A stretch of DNA of 64,000 bases from the NCBI GenBank assembly GCA_945875975.1, contig CAMCMD010000005.1, positions 12,945 through 76,944 on the forward strand. The letters are read 5' to 3'. Both the position numbers and the translations under genes were made by a program. Positions 41,663-51,112 of the stretch are shown one piece after another (within the stretch, counting starts at the first letter, position 1; the number at the start of each line of letters is the position of its first letter). The DNA comes from Rickettsia typhi (GTDB lineage: Bacteria > Pseudomonadota > Alphaproteobacteria > Rickettsiales > Rickettsiaceae). The notes beneath the pieces are model-generated. The model searched no databases. It saw only the letters and a list, made by a program, of their open reading frames with translations, and was not told the origin of the DNA.

Positions 41663-42436
41663 TTATTTAAAATATAAAATGTTTATGACAACATGAACGA
41701 AAAGATAAATGGCTCCGCCACACAAAATTACAACTGGAGCAAATGGTAAATCAGCATAAAACGACAATAAAATTCCGGAACAGTTCATCATAATAGCAAA
41801 AAAGATCGCCAACCAAATCATCATTGTTGGTGTTTTAGACGTTAGGCGTGCAATCATAGCAGGTATCAGTATCATACTAGTAACCAATAGTGCCCCTACA
41901 ATTTTTATAGTCGCAATTATCGCAAACGATAAAATTGATAAAAAGAGAAGCTCGAGTATTTTTACAGATATTCCTTTTGAATGAGCTATGTCCCTGCTCA
42001 GGATTGTTAAAATAAGCTGACGAAATGATATTATCAAAAAGACAGAAGTAACAGTTAGAATTATACATAATCTAACCACATCTTCACTGGTTGCTCCAAT
42101 TATATCACCAAAAAACAAGCTATTAAAATTAAAACGACCAGGAAAAATATTAGCTAATACCAGCGCCAGTGAAATCATAACACTTGAAGCCAAGCCAATC
42201 GCAGCATTATTACCTGACTTGGTTTTCATCTTAAAAACCAGTAAAGCAAAAAACAATGTGTTGACGATGCCAGCGTATATAATTGGCAATCCAGCAATTA
42301 CGCTGACTGCTAGTGCCAACATACTAGCGTGGGATAGACCTTCACCGAAGTACACATAACGCTTCCACAGAACAAAGCAGCCAAGCGGAGCGAAGATCAA
42401 ACCTATTAAAATAGATACAAATATTATAATTTCCAT
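41663..42436 (-). CDS. znuB: Zinc ABC transporter permease
   Basis: A 257-residue ABC-3 family permease with seven or eight membrane segments, including the conserved GEGLSHASMLALA-like segment near residue 32 and GALLVTSMILIPAMIARL near residue 185. It works with ZnuC, encoded three bases upstream. ABC-3 permeases may also carry manganese; the pairing and sequence favour zinc. The solute-binding protein ZnuA is not in this locus. Confidence 0.9.
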   Translation of the reverse strand: MEIIIFVSILIGLIFAPLGCFVLWKRYVYFGEGLSHASMLALAVSVIAGLPIIYAGIVNTLFFALLVFKMKTKSGNNAAIGLASSVMISLALVLANIFPGRFNFNSLFFGDIIGATSEDVVRLCIILTVTSVFLIISFRQLILTILSRDIAHSKGISVKILELLFLSILSFAIIATIKIVGALLVTSMILIPAMIARLTSKTPTMMIWLAIFFAIMMNCSGILLSFYADLPFAPVVILCGGAIYLFVHVVINILYFK

Positions 42437-42439
42437 AAA

Positions 42440-43138
42440 TTAGTGTTTATGATCGTGAGTATGAATATAAACTCCAATTTCGGATAGAGCATTTTTAAAG
42501 GCACTATTACTATCGATGTCCGTCGGTTTGCCACTACAACAAACATGGCCATTCAGACAAATAACTTGGTCAGAATTTTTCATTACAGTAAACAAATCAT
42601 GTGAAATCATAAAAATCGTTATGCCGAATTTATTCTTTAACTCTGCTAACATTTTATAAAATTCCTGTTGACTCACAACGTCTAGATATTGCGTCGGCTC
42701 ATCCAGAATTATCAAATCCGGTTTACTAATTATAGTTCCAGCAAGAAGAATCTTCTGCAATTGCCCTCCAGATATTTCTGAAATATCTTTATTTTTTATT
42801 TCATCGAAATCTACAAAATAAGATAAAGCAAAGTCTTCTGATATTGTCTTATGATGCGATAAAATTTCTAGCAGACCTTTTACAGTCATAGGAATTGCAA
42901 AGCTTAAATCTAAACTTTGTGGCACATAACCAATACGCAAATCTTTTGCAATTATTAATTCGCCGCTATCATATGACTCAAGACCCAATATAATTTTAGC
43001 CAAGGTAGTTTTACCCACTCCATTTTGACCAATTAAAGTGGTAATCTCACCCTTGTTTAATTTAAAACTTATCCCCTCAACTACAGTATGGTTGCCGAAT
43101 TTTTTTGATAAAGATTTGAATTCAACGAGTGGTGTCAT
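42440..43138 (-). CDS. znuC: Zinc ABC transporter ATP-binding protein
   Basis: ATPase for high-affinity zinc uptake. Walker A GQNGVGKTT, signature ISGGQLQKILLA and Walker B LIILDEPTQYLD are all present. The C-terminus is His-rich (HTHDHKH), as in ZnuC proteins. The start at 43138 (ATG, protein begins TPLVEFKSL) is preferred over an upstream frame to 43168, because the added ten residues are hydrophobic and fall on the terminator hairpin of the gene before it. Confidence 0.9.
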   Translation of the reverse strand: MTPLVEFKSLSKKFGNHTVVEGISFKLNKGEITTLIGQNGVGKTTLAKIILGLESYDSGELIIAKDLRIGYVPQSLDLSFAIPMTVKGLLEILSHHKTISEDFALSYFVDFDEIKNKDISEISGGQLQKILLAGTIISKPDLIILDEPTQYLDVVSQQEFYKMLAELKNKFGITIFMISHDLFTVMKNSDQVICLNGHVCCSGKPTDIDSNSAFKNALSEIGVYIHTHDHKH

Positions 43139-43156
43139 AAAAATTAAGCAAAGTAA

Positions 43157-43200
43157 ATCTGATATCATTCTCTAAGAAGATTAAGAGGATGATATCAGAT
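43157..43200 (-). terminator. Hairpin terminator after the 17 kDa antigen gene
   Basis: Arms 43157-43168 (ATCTGATATCAT) and 43189-43200 are exact complements; the stem can extend inward through wobble pairs. It starts 27 bases after the antigen stop, and on the minus strand is followed by TTTACTTTG. The GATATC palindrome in each arm could also bind a regulator. Confidence 0.65.
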
Positions 43201-43226
43201 CACCTAATATTTGTATAGGGTTGTTG

Positions 43227-43697
43227 TTATTGGACTATTTTCCAATGACCATCTGCTTGGCGACAAGCCTTACCATAGGCTTTGTGTTTTTCACCACCAA
43301 CTACGATTTCTTGCTGATATTCACGGCAATATTGGCCACTTTCTCTGAAAGTCTTCGTTGGAGTTATATAACCATGATTACCACTATCTGGGTTGTTCCA
43401 CTCTACACTACTGCCAGAAGGAGAAAACTCAAGCGCTTGATGCGAGCTTTTTTCCAGCATTAGCTTATCGTGCTCATCCATTGTTTTGCCAATTTGACCG
43501 CCAATTAGAGCTCCTGCAAGTGCACCCACTCCAACAGCGACAAGTTTGCCCTCTCCTCCACCAAATTGAGAACCAAGCAAACCACCAGCAAGCCCCCCCA
43601 TCAAAGTCCCTCCGCCTTGCTTATTCATTTGTCCATTACAAGCAACCATCGAAATTGACACGACAGTAATTAATAATAAATTTGCTATTTTTTTCAT
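43227..43697 (-). CDS. omp: 17 kDa surface antigen, glycine-zipper lipoprotein
   Basis: Rickettsial outer-membrane lipoprotein. The signal peptide ends in VACN with the lipidated Cys at about residue 19. A glycine zipper (GGLAGGLLGSQFGGGEGK, then GALAGALIGGQIGKTMDE) spans about residues 30-75. The C-terminal domain (SGSSVEWNNPDSGNHGYITP, then QYCREYQQEIVVGGEKHKAYG) reads very closely to the Rickettsia 17 kDa antigen. The start at 43697 gives the signal peptide directly; a frame extended to 43721 adds eight residues. A CTCCTCC sequence in the plus strand marks a strong ribosome site just before it. Confidence 0.93.
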   Translation of the reverse strand: MKKIANLLLITVVSISMVACNGQMNKQGGGTLMGGLAGGLLGSQFGGGEGKLVAVGVGALAGALIGGQIGKTMDEHDKLMLEKSSHQALEFSPSGSSVEWNNPDSGNHGYITPTKTFRESGQYCREYQQEIVVGGEKHKAYGKACRQADGHWKIVQ

Positions 43698-43793
43698 AAA
43701 AACTTCTCCTCCGAGGTACAAAAAATTGACATTAATTTCTTAGATACTAGTATAATAAACACTTAGCTAGTATATTGCAAATAAATTACTCTC

Positions 43794-44657
43794 ATGTTAG
43801 GGCTTAAAGAAAACGACTTAATCAAATCTGCATCATATGCGTCTGTTGTAGTTGCCTTCATAATCCTATCAATAAAAAGCTATGGTTGGCTTGCAACTGA
43901 ATCACAGTCTATACTAGCCTCTCTTATCGATTCACTACTAGATATTTCCTCTTCATTTATTAATTTAATTGCGATCAGAATTGCCCTGGCTCCTCCAGAT
44001 GATAACCATAGATTCGGTCATGGTAAATTCCAAGATCTATCAATATTCTCGCAATCTATATTTTTTTTGATATCATGTTTATTTACTCTTTTCTCTTCAA
44101 GCAAAGCTTTGTACCTAAGAGATATTCCACAAAATGCTGAACTCGGCGTAGACGCAATGTATTTATGTGTTTTTCTAACACTTGTTTTAGTTATATATCA
44201 AAGCTTTGTAATTAAAAAAACTGGCTCAAAAATTATTGCAGCTGATAAAATACACTATTTTTCAGATTTTATAAGCAACCTAGCCGTTGTTGTTTCACTA
44301 TATTTAAGCGTGGCATTTTGGTATATTGACGCCTTAGTAGGGATAGGCATTTCACTATATATACTATATGCATCTTACCAACTTTTTAGAGATGCGATTC
44401 GCAACCTAGCAGATGAAGAATTTGCCGACGATGATCGTGAAAGAATTTTACAAATTATTAACGCTTTCCCGGAAGCGAAGGGAGCTCATGAGCTAAAAAC
44501 TAGGTCTGCCGGTGACAAACCTTTTATTCAATTTCATCTAGAAATGGATGGAAATTTATCTCTACTTGAAGCCCATAACATTTCAGATCAAATAGCTGCT
44601 GAATTAATAAAGCATTTCCCTAAGGCTGAGATTATAATTCACCAAGATCCTGTCTAA
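43794..44657 (+). CDS. Cation diffusion facilitator (FieF/ZitB-like metal efflux)
   Basis: A 287-residue antiporter with six hydrophobic segments and a C-terminal cytoplasmic domain. The intramembrane metal site reads LIDSLLD (D-x3-D, about residue 45) and HYFSDF (H-x3-D, about residue 150), the pattern of zinc/iron/cadmium-type CDF proteins. HRFGHGKFQDLS near residue 70 is the conserved loop after helix 2. It is near znuBC, so zinc uptake and efflux genes are close together. It precedes tadA by 28 bases on the same strand. Confidence 0.92.
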   Translation: MLGLKENDLIKSASYASVVVAFIILSIKSYGWLATESQSILASLIDSLLDISSSFINLIAIRIALAPPDDNHRFGHGKFQDLSIFSQSIFFLISCLFTLFSSSKALYLRDIPQNAELGVDAMYLCVFLTLVLVIYQSFVIKKTGSKIIAADKIHYFSDFISNLAVVVSLYLSVAFWYIDALVGIGISLYILYASYQLFRDAIRNLADEEFADDDRERILQIINAFPEAKGAHELKTRSAGDKPFIQFHLEMDGNLSLLEAHNISDQIAAELIKHFPKAEIIIHQDPV

Positions 44658-44685
44658 CAATTTCTTATATAAATCTCTAAAGCTC

Positions 44686-45168
44686 ATGGCAAATTCTGAT
44701 TTTAATAATTTTTATATGCAAACAGCTCTAGATGAAGCTTATATGGCATACTCAGAGGGAGAAGTTCCTGTTGGTTGTGTTATAGTAGACCGCCTTACTA
44801 AAACAATAATTTCTAGAGCACACAACATGTCGCAGCAAAACCGCAATCCAAATTTACACGCTGAAATGATTGCCCTTGATATTGCTTGCAAAAAAAATAA
44901 TAATAAAAATTTATCAAATTGTGATATATATGTTACTCTAGAACCTTGCACGATGTGTGCGAGTGCTATTTCCAACGCAAGAATATCACGAATGTACTAT
45001 GCTGCCTCTGATACAAAACAAGGAGCAGTAGAAAATGGCGTAAGATTTTATACAACTAGCTCTTGTTTTTATAGACCTGAGATTTACTCCGGCCTACAAA
45101 GAGTTGAATCGGAAGCAATTATCACAAGCTTTTTTAGCAAATTACGAGAAAATAAACAAGATGTTTAA
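44686..45168 (+). CDS. tadA: tRNA-specific adenosine deaminase
   Basis: Deaminates A34 to inosine in tRNA-Arg(ACG). The zinc/catalytic motif HAEMIALD (His and the proton-shuttling Glu) and EPCTMCASA (two Cys ligands) are intact. The 160-residue length is normal. It is downstream of the CDF gene and followed by a strong terminator. Confidence 0.94.
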   Translation: MANSDFNNFYMQTALDEAYMAYSEGEVPVGCVIVDRLTKTIISRAHNMSQQNRNPNLHAEMIALDIACKKNNNKNLSNCDIYVTLEPCTMCASAISNARISRMYYAASDTKQGAVENGVRFYTTSSCFYRPEIYSGLQRVESEAIITSFFSKLRENKQDV

Positions 45169-45217
45169 TAAATTTGATGACATCTAGATGAAGAAGATTT
45201 TTATAGAACTTTCTTTA

Positions 45218-45264
45218 AAAACAAGGCATATTCTAGTACCTAGCTTGTATGCTTTGTTTTTTTG
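45218..45264 (+). terminator. Rho-independent terminator after tadA
   Basis: ACAAGGCATA (45221-45230) pairs with TATGCTTTGT (45248-45257) with one G-T wobble. AAAA precedes it and a T run follows on the plus strand. It ends about 95 bases after the tadA stop. Confidence 0.85.
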
Positions 45265-45330
45265 AAGCGCGAGAGGTACCATGAACTGGTGGTGTTTCTC
45301 TCCTAGCTTGACGCTCAACCTCAAAATAGC

Positions 45331-45360
45331 AAAACAGATATCAGGGTTAATCGGTATCTG
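45331..45360 (-). terminator. Terminator after pnp
   Basis: Arms 45335-45342 and 45353-45360 pair over eight bases with one wobble. On the minus strand, TTTTGC follows. It lies 30 bases beyond the pnp stop. Confidence 0.7.
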
Positions 45361-45389
45361 CTTTGTTATTACCACCCACGTGTACTATA

Positions 45390-47627
45390 TTAGTTGAAAT
45401 ACTTGCGTTCTTTTACATCAGCCTCAGGAGCTGATTCTACAGTTTTACTTTTCCATTTTTTTGCACCATCTCTCTTTTCACTTTTGTCATCTTTAGACTC
45501 AGTTCGGGGTGCACGTACTTCTTTATCTGCTCTTTGTTCTTTAGGCGGAGAGACTTCAGCGTCCACGTTCTTGATTGTAAGTTTTGCTTTTCCACGATCA
45601 AAGCCAATAAGTTTAACTCTTACTTTTTGACCTTCAGACAAAACGCCTGCAACGGACTCTATTCTCTCTTGAGCAATTTCACTAATGTGAACAAAACCAT
45701 CACGACTACCTAAGTAATTAACAAAAGCACCAGCATCAAGAATCTTAACAACAGTACCTTCAAAGATATCACCAATATCAGGATCTATAGCAATTTCCTT
45801 AACCCTCTGTACCGCAGCTTCTAATTTATCCTTACCAACTGCAGAAACTGAAACTAACCCGTCGTCGGTGATGTCTATCTTAGCACCAGTAGTGTCACAA
45901 ATTTCTCTGATAACCTTACCACCTTGACCGATAATTTCACGAATTTTATCTTTAGGAACCATGAAAGATTCAATTATCGGAGCATTGCTGCTGATCGAAG
46001 AATTCGAAACAATAGCCCCAGCCATTTTATTCAGAATGTGAATACGACCATGCTTAGCTTGATCTAAAGCCTTTTCCATAATTTCGAAAGTAATACCGGC
46101 TACTTTAATATCCATTTGAAGAGCCGTTACTCCATCACTGCTACCCGCAACTTTGAAATCCATATCGCCAAGATAATCCTCATCTGCAATAATATCCGAA
46201 AGAACGATAAACTGATCTCCTTCTTTAATAAGACCCATAGCAATCCCTGAAATAGCTGCTTTCATTGGAACTCCAGCATCCATCATCGCCATAGAACCTC
46301 CACAAACAGTTGCCATTGATGATGAACCGTTTGATTCAGATATTTCAGATACGACTCTTATCGTGTATGGGAATTCCGCCTTAGTTGGCAGGGCTCTTTT
46401 TAGAGCTCTCCACGCAAGTTTACCATGACCAATTTCACGTCTAGAAGGAGCCCTAAGAGGAGAAGCTTCACCAACAGAGTACGGAGGAAATAAATAATTT
46501 AATAAGAATCTCTCTTTATATTCTCCTTCAATACAATCAATTATTTGCTCATCTTGACCAGTACCCAGGGTTGTTGTAACAATCCCTTGAGTTTCTCCTC
46601 TAGTGAAAAGTGCTGATCCATGTGTACCTGGAAATAGTGTCACTTCACATTCAATTTGTCTGATTTCATCAGCTAATCTCCCGTCAATTCTAACCTTTTT
46701 TTCCAGTGTGTTGGCTCTTAAAACTTCAGCTTTAACATCAGATAAAGCAAAATCAATTTGCATGTGCGTATATTGCCCCTCCGCCGTGAATTTTTCAATC
46801 ATTTTGCTTGAAATTTCATGAATAGCAGTATAACGCTCTTGCTTTGTTTTAATTGCAAACGCTTTAGTAATATCGTCTTTGGTTAACTTACGGAGGTCAT
46901 CTTTAAGTGACGCAGGGAAAAGCTCTGTAGTCTTCCATGCTGGTTTACCAGCCGCAACTTTCAATTCCTCTATAAGTTTAATTACAGGCTTCAAAGCCTC
47001 ATGACCAAATCTTACCGCATCAAGCATTTGTTGCTCAGTCAAGAAGTCGGCTTCAGACTCAACCATCATTACTGAATCTTTGGTACCAGCTATAATTAAA
47101 TCTAGCTTACTGTCTGCCATTTCTTCACAGGTTGGGTTTAATACGAATTTACCCTCAATCATCCCTACTCTGCTTGCAGCAACTATATCAAGATATGGCA
47201 CACCTGAAATTGCAAGTGCAGCGGAAGCCCCAATCAATGCCAAAATATCAGGAGTGTGACTTGAATCAAAAGAGTGAACTGTACACAAAATTTGTGTTTC
47301 ATTAAAGAATCCCTCATGAAATAACGGCCTAATCGTTCTATCAATTAGCCTGGAGACCAAAATTTCTTTTTCTGACCCTCTCCCTTCACGTTTAAAAAAA
47401 CCGCCAGGAATTCTGCCTGCAGCATGAGATTTTTCTTGATAGTTAACAGTCAAAGGAAAGAAATTCATTCCTGGATTCGGAGCTTTGGCCGATACCACAG
47501 TACATTGCACCACGCTATTACCCATTTTTACCATGACAGCACCATCAGCTTGACGAGCAATCTTACCAGTAGATAGTTCTAGAGTTACACCATTCCAAAT
47601 GGTTTGTTTTTTTACTTCGTTAAACAT
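45390..47627 (-). CDS. pnp: Polyribonucleotide nucleotidyltransferase (PNPase)
   Basis: 3'-to-5' phosphorolytic exoribonuclease of the RNA degradosome. The 745-residue protein has two RNase PH domains (about 1-220 and 310-540), a KH domain (KIREIIGQGGKVIREICD, about 560) and an S1 domain (FEGTVVKILDAGAFVNYLG, about 625). A charged low-complexity tail ends it. The usual rpsO-pnp order is kept, with a 286-base gap that contains a hairpin. Confidence 0.97.
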   Translation of the reverse strand: MFNEVKKQTIWNGVTLELSTGKIARQADGAVMVKMGNSVVQCTVVSAKAPNPGMNFFPLTVNYQEKSHAAGRIPGGFFKREGRGSEKEILVSRLIDRTIRPLFHEGFFNETQILCTVHSFDSSHTPDILALIGASAALAISGVPYLDIVAASRVGMIEGKFVLNPTCEEMADSKLDLIIAGTKDSVMMVESEADFLTEQQMLDAVRFGHEALKPVIKLIEELKVAAGKPAWKTTELFPASLKDDLRKLTKDDITKAFAIKTKQERYTAIHEISSKMIEKFTAEGQYTHMQIDFALSDVKAEVLRANTLEKKVRIDGRLADEIRQIECEVTLFPGTHGSALFTRGETQGIVTTTLGTGQDEQIIDCIEGEYKERFLLNYLFPPYSVGEASPLRAPSRREIGHGKLAWRALKRALPTKAEFPYTIRVVSEISESNGSSSMATVCGGSMAMMDAGVPMKAAISGIAMGLIKEGDQFIVLSDIIADEDYLGDMDFKVAGSSDGVTALQMDIKVAGITFEIMEKALDQAKHGRIHILNKMAGAIVSNSSISSNAPIIESFMVPKDKIREIIGQGGKVIREICDTTGAKIDITDDGLVSVSAVGKDKLEAAVQRVKEIAIDPDIGDIFEGTVVKILDAGAFVNYLGSRDGFVHISEIAQERIESVAGVLSEGQKVRVKLIGFDRGKAKLTIKNVDAEVSPPKEQRADKEVRAPRTESKDDKSEKRDGAKKWKSKTVESAPEADVKERKYFN

Positions 47628-47913
47628 TAAATATATTCCTAAATTTTATTTGCAATTATTTACTATAGCCATTCAAATCCACTACGAGATATAGCGAGCT
47701 CCAGAAATGGACTATTTTTATCCCGAAGCATACTAACATGAAATTGTAAAAAAGAAATGATAAAAGTCATTTTTGGTGAGGCATAAATCAACAATCATTG
47801 CTTTTGTTACCAAGTAGCTAAGCCTTGGCAAAGAGCCTATTGAGAGCAAGAAGACCATGCTGAACCAAATTCTTTATGGTCTTCTTCTAGAATAAATCAA
47901 AAGTAGAAGGAGA
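47628..47913 (-). terminator. Spacer between rpsO and pnp with an 11-bp hairpin at 47848-47886
   Basis: AAGAAGACCAT (47848-47858) and its exact complement (47876-47886) form a stem with a 17-base loop, 28 bases after the rpsO stop. In other bacteria the rpsO-pnp spacer holds an attenuating terminator and RNase III sites that control pnp; this hairpin is in that position. The remaining 220 bases show nothing recognisable. Confidence 0.6.
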
Positions 47914-48183
47914 TTATTTTCTTAAGTTTAATCTGCCGATTAACTGTATATATCTATCTAGGCTACGTTTCTTTAGGTAAGTCAGCAAACTACGTCTACG
48001 ACCAACTAATATAAGCAAACCTCTTCTCGAAGAGAAGTCTTTATGATTTTCCTTTAAATGGGCAGTTAAGTTATTTATCCTTTCTGACAAAACGGCACAC
48101 TGCACCTCTACTGAACCAGTATCACTTTCAGTTGTAGCATATTCTTTTATGAGCTCTGTTTTACGCTCTTGCATTATCGACAT
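47914..48183 (-). CDS. rpsO: 30S ribosomal protein S15
   Basis: Primary 16S rRNA-binding protein. The 89-residue sequence contains [20 protein letters not shown] and [21 protein letters not shown], the conserved S15 core with the helices that contact the three-way junction. It is between truB (stop three bases before) and pnp. The start ATG at 48183 has the usual S15 N-terminus after a three-residue extension. Confidence 0.97.
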   Translation of the reverse strand: MSIMQERKTELIKEYATTESDTGSVEVQCAVLSERINNLTAHLKENHKDFSSRRGLLILVGRRRSLLTYLKKRSLDRYIQLIGRLNLRK

Positions 48184-48185
48184 CT

Positions 48186-49088
48186 TTACTCTCCATTATC
48201 TAAATTAAACACTCTCGAAGATTTAAAGTTATTTGAGTTCAAGCTCCCAATGGCAACTATATTACCATTATTTCTTACCCAAACTAATTCAAAATTTTGC
48301 TCAGTGTCAAACTGACAAGCCTGGCCAAAGCGAATTTTTTGAGTTTGATAGTCACTTGCCTCAAGTACCGGGATGTCGTCTAGTACAGCTTCAATCTTCA
48401 AGCACTTTTCCTGTAGGAGTATTTTCGCCTCCTCTAGGACTGTTTGCGAATAACTGGAAATATCAACCGCAGTTTGCGCATCAAACATTCCAACTCTTGT
48501 GCGCCGCAATTCTACCACAAATCCCAAACTTTGCAAGGATAAAGAAATATCTTCCGCCAGCGTACGAATGTAAGTACCTTTGGAGCATTCACAAACATAG
48601 CTAGCAGTGCTATATTCTTGAGAATAGCCTGTGCACTGTAATGCATATATTTCTATAGCACGCTTGGTCAGCTTCACTTCTTTTCCTTCACGAGCAAGTT
48701 TATATGCTCTCTGGCCATTAACCTTCAATGCTGAGTAAGCGGGAGGAACTTGCTCTATAAGCCCAAGGAATTTTGCACATACAAAATGACACTCACTTTC
48801 TTGCGGTATGTATGATGATGTTGCAATTACTTTACCAGAACTATCCGCAGTATCTGTTTGTGCACCAAATTTAATAGTAAATTCATACTGTTTTTTAGCA
48901 TCTATTAAGATATTAACTAGCTTAGTAGCCTCACCTAAGGCGATAGGCAATACCCCTTCCGCCTCAACATCAAGCGTTCCGGTGTGGCCTACTTTTGTCC
49001 CTTTAAAAATCCTCTTTACCAATGCCACTGCTTTTGCTGAGCTAATGTTTCGAGGTTTATATATGTTTAGCCAACAATTCATTTGCAA
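48186..49088 (-). CDS. truB: tRNA pseudouridine-55 synthase
   Basis: Makes pseudouridine 55 in the T loop of tRNA. The catalytic Asp is in [19 protein letters not shown] (near residue 42), and [11 protein letters not shown] near residue 172 is the second TruB motif. It is 300 residues, normal length. Its start overlaps the queH end by ten bases; an ATG two codons later is an alternative start. The truB-rpsO-pnp order is conserved in many bacteria. Confidence 0.95.
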   Translation of the reverse strand: MQMNCWLNIYKPRNISSAKAVALVKRIFKGTKVGHTGTLDVEAEGVLPIALGEATKLVNILIDAKKQYEFTIKFGAQTDTADSSGKVIATSSYIPQESECHFVCAKFLGLIEQVPPAYSALKVNGQRAYKLAREGKEVKLTKRAIEIYALQCTGYSQEYSTASYVCECSKGTYIRTLAEDISLSLQSLGFVVELRRTRVGMFDAQTAVDISSYSQTVLEEAKILLQEKCLKIEAVLDDIPVLEASDYQTQKIRFGQACQFDTEQNFELVWVRNNGNIVAIGSLNSNNFKSSRVFNLDNGE

Positions 49089-49729
49089 TCGGAAATGGTA
49101 TAGAACTCTTCACCAATAGCAATTTCTTGACGATTATTTTGTTTGCGCCAATTATTTGTATCCCGAAGAGAATAAATGCACCCACAATATTCTTGTTTAT
49201 AAAATTCTTCTTCTTTTGCAAGTTCATACATCCTCGCTCCGCCGCCATCTTTTCGCCAATTATATGTCCAGTAAGTAACCCCGGGATAATGAGAAGCTGA
49301 ACGAATACCGCTATCGTTAATTTGCTCCATATTCTTCCACCTAGATATACCAAGAGAGCTAGTAATTACTTTAAAATCATGCTCATGAGCATAAAGCGCA
49401 GTTCTCTCAAATCGCATGTCAAAGCACATAGTGCATCTGGCCCCTCTTTCTGGCTCTTTCTCCATTCCTTTAGCTCTGGCAAACCAATTTTGCATGTCGT
49501 AATCCGCATCTATGAAGGCTAATCCTAACTTATCTGCAAAACGAATATTTTCCTTCTTACGAATTTCATATTCCTTTTTAGGGTGAATATTAGGGTTATA
49601 GAAAAATATGGTAAGATCTATTCCAGACTCAGCCATTTTTTCAATTAGAGGCCCAGAACATGGAGCGCAACAAGAATGCATCAGCACTTTTGTTTGACCA
49701 TGTGGAACCTCAAATAATGTATCATTCAT
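49079..49729 (-). CDS. queH: Epoxyqueuosine reductase QueH (DUF208 family)
   Basis: Last step of queuosine synthesis in tRNA, reducing epoxyqueuosine with an iron-sulfur cluster. The 216-residue protein has the conserved pairs of Cys: [10 protein letters not shown] near residue 18, RCTMCFDMR near residue 100 and EYCGCIYSL near residue 180. QueH is the non-cobalamin alternative to QueG. It overlaps the MFS gene by eight bases and truB by ten, so it sits inside a tight transcript. Queuosine precursors may be salvaged; queC-F are not in the window. Confidence 0.92.
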   Translation of the reverse strand: MNDTLFEVPHGQTKVLMHSCCAPCSGPLIEKMAESGIDLTIFFYNPNIHPKKEYEIRKKENIRFADKLGLAFIDADYDMQNWFARAKGMEKEPERGARCTMCFDMRFERTALYAHEHDFKVITSSLGISRWKNMEQINDSGIRSASHYPGVTYWTYNWRKDGGGARMYELAKEEEFYKQEYCGCIYSLRDTNNWRKQNNRQEIAIGEEFYTISDCK

Positions 49730-50984
49730 GTATTACATCATCAGATAAATTGTTCCTGTATGTTTCTTTATAAAAATACAGCGTGCATAAACAAAATAAC
49801 GCTAGACCACTTAAGTAGTAGGCTAGAGAAATTTGTTGACCAGTATATTTGTGCAAAAACGCGCCTACCATCGGAGCTGTACCACCAAAAATAGCCGCAC
49901 TTAAATTATAGGAAATGGCCACACCTGTAAATCTGACTCTAGTTGGAAACAACTCTACAAGAAGTGTTGGCACAGGACCCATATAAACCCCAACTATACC
50001 AGCAAAAATAATTTGTGACAATACAGCGACTACATAATTCATCGAATGCAGAGCCAAAAATATAGGGTATATTGATATTACCAGAACAACGCTTGCCCAT
50101 ACTATCACTGGCTTCCTACCGATTTTGTCTGACAAATAAGCAGAAAGAGAAAATATTATACTCATACTAACTAAAATTAATGCGCACGTTATGGTACTTT
50201 GATTTTTCTCATACCCTAGTGTGTCCATATAATTTTTAATGAATACCGTAGTTGTATAAAAGGGTGCCGTAACATTGATGTAAACTGCCATGGCAATTAA
50301 TACCTCTCTCCAATATTTACAAAGAGTCTCTCTAAGAGGAGTCCGAGAAAGCATCCCTTGAGCTTTTGCAGCTTGGTATAATGGACTCTCTGCAAGGTGA
50401 GACCTAATGTATAAACCAACAAAACCTATAAATAAACCAGCAATAAATGGTATTCTCCAGCCCCAAGATAATAAGCTTTCTTCTGACAAAAAATACGTAA
50501 AGCCTTGCGCAACTATAAGACCCAGAAGCATCCCTAAGCACATACTAACGAAAGCAGCACTACCAGCCAAACCTCTTTTATCTGCCGAGGAATGCTCAAC
50601 TATATAGGCAATACAACCGCTAAACTCTCCCCCAAGAGAAAATCCCTGAAGCAGTCTAATGATTACAAGAATTATAGGCGCCGCGAGGCCTATAGCGTCA
50701 TAAGATGGCAACAACCCTATACCCGCAGTAGGAACTGCCATAAGCATAATTCCTATTACTAGAGCCATTCTTCTGCCCAATCTGTCACCTATTTGGCCAA
50801 AAATAATACCTCCCAACGGCCGCACCACAAACCCAGCAGCAAACACTGCAAAAGTAAGTATCTCGACAAACTCAGTTTTGGGGAAAAATTTCAATCCAAT
50901 AATGTAGGCAAATTGCGCGTATAGCGCATAATCATACCATTCAAGAGCATTTCCGATCATCCCAGAAATCACAACTTTTTTCAT
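49722..50984 (-). CDS. MFS transporter, ProP-like metabolite/proton symporter family
   Basis: A 420-residue inner-membrane carrier with twelve predicted helices. [17 protein letters not shown] at the N-terminus, [15 protein letters not shown] (motif A, about residue 63) and [21 protein letters not shown] are typical of the ProP/KgtP/ShiA metabolite:H+ symporters. Rickettsiae have several ProP paralogues. The substrate (betaine, proline, ketoglutarate) cannot be assigned. It overlaps queH by eight bases and has a 36-base palindrome just upstream. Confidence 0.9.
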   Translation of the reverse strand: MKKVVISGMIGNALEWYDYALYAQFAYIIGLKFFPKTEFVEILTFAVFAAGFVVRPLGGIIFGQIGDRLGRRMALVIGIMLMAVPTAGIGLLPSYDAIGLAAPIILVIIRLLQGFSLGGEFSGCIAYIVEHSSADKRGLAGSAAFVSMCLGMLLGLIVAQGFTYFLSEESLLSWGWRIPFIAGLFIGFVGLYIRSHLAESPLYQAAKAQGMLSRTPLRETLCKYWREVLIAMAVYINVTAPFYTTTVFIKNYMDTLGYEKNQSTITCALILVSMSIIFSLSAYLSDKIGRKPVIVWASVVLVISIYPIFLALHSMNYVVAVLSQIIFAGIVGVYMGPVPTLLVELFPTRVRFTGVAISYNLSAAIFGGTAPMVGAFLHKYTGQQISLAYYLSGLALFCLCTLYFYKETYRNNLSDDVIHE

Positions 50985-51021
50985 TAACCACCCCAGTTTT
51001 TTTTAATTACATCTATACCTT

Positions 51022-51057
51022 ACATAGAGAGATCATAATATTATGATCTCTCTATGT
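51022..51057. promoter_or_regulatory. 36-bp perfect palindrome upstream of the MFS gene
   Basis: ACATAGAGAGATCATAAT (51022-51039) is followed without a spacer by its exact complement (51040-51057). It is 38 bases upstream of the MFS start at 50984 and 56 bases after the stop of the LysE-family gene on the same strand. It could be that gene's terminator, an operator or a cruciform site. No T run follows on the minus strand. Confidence 0.6.
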
Positions 51058-51112
51058 TTCAAGGAGTAATTTTTTTGGAACTAACTTTTAATTTATTATG
51101 CAGCTAAAATAC

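Noticed and set aside
43157..43200. Zur operator before znuC based on the GATATC palindrome
   Set aside because: The sequence is part of a longer hairpin followed by T-rich DNA after the antigen gene, which is simpler to read as a terminator.
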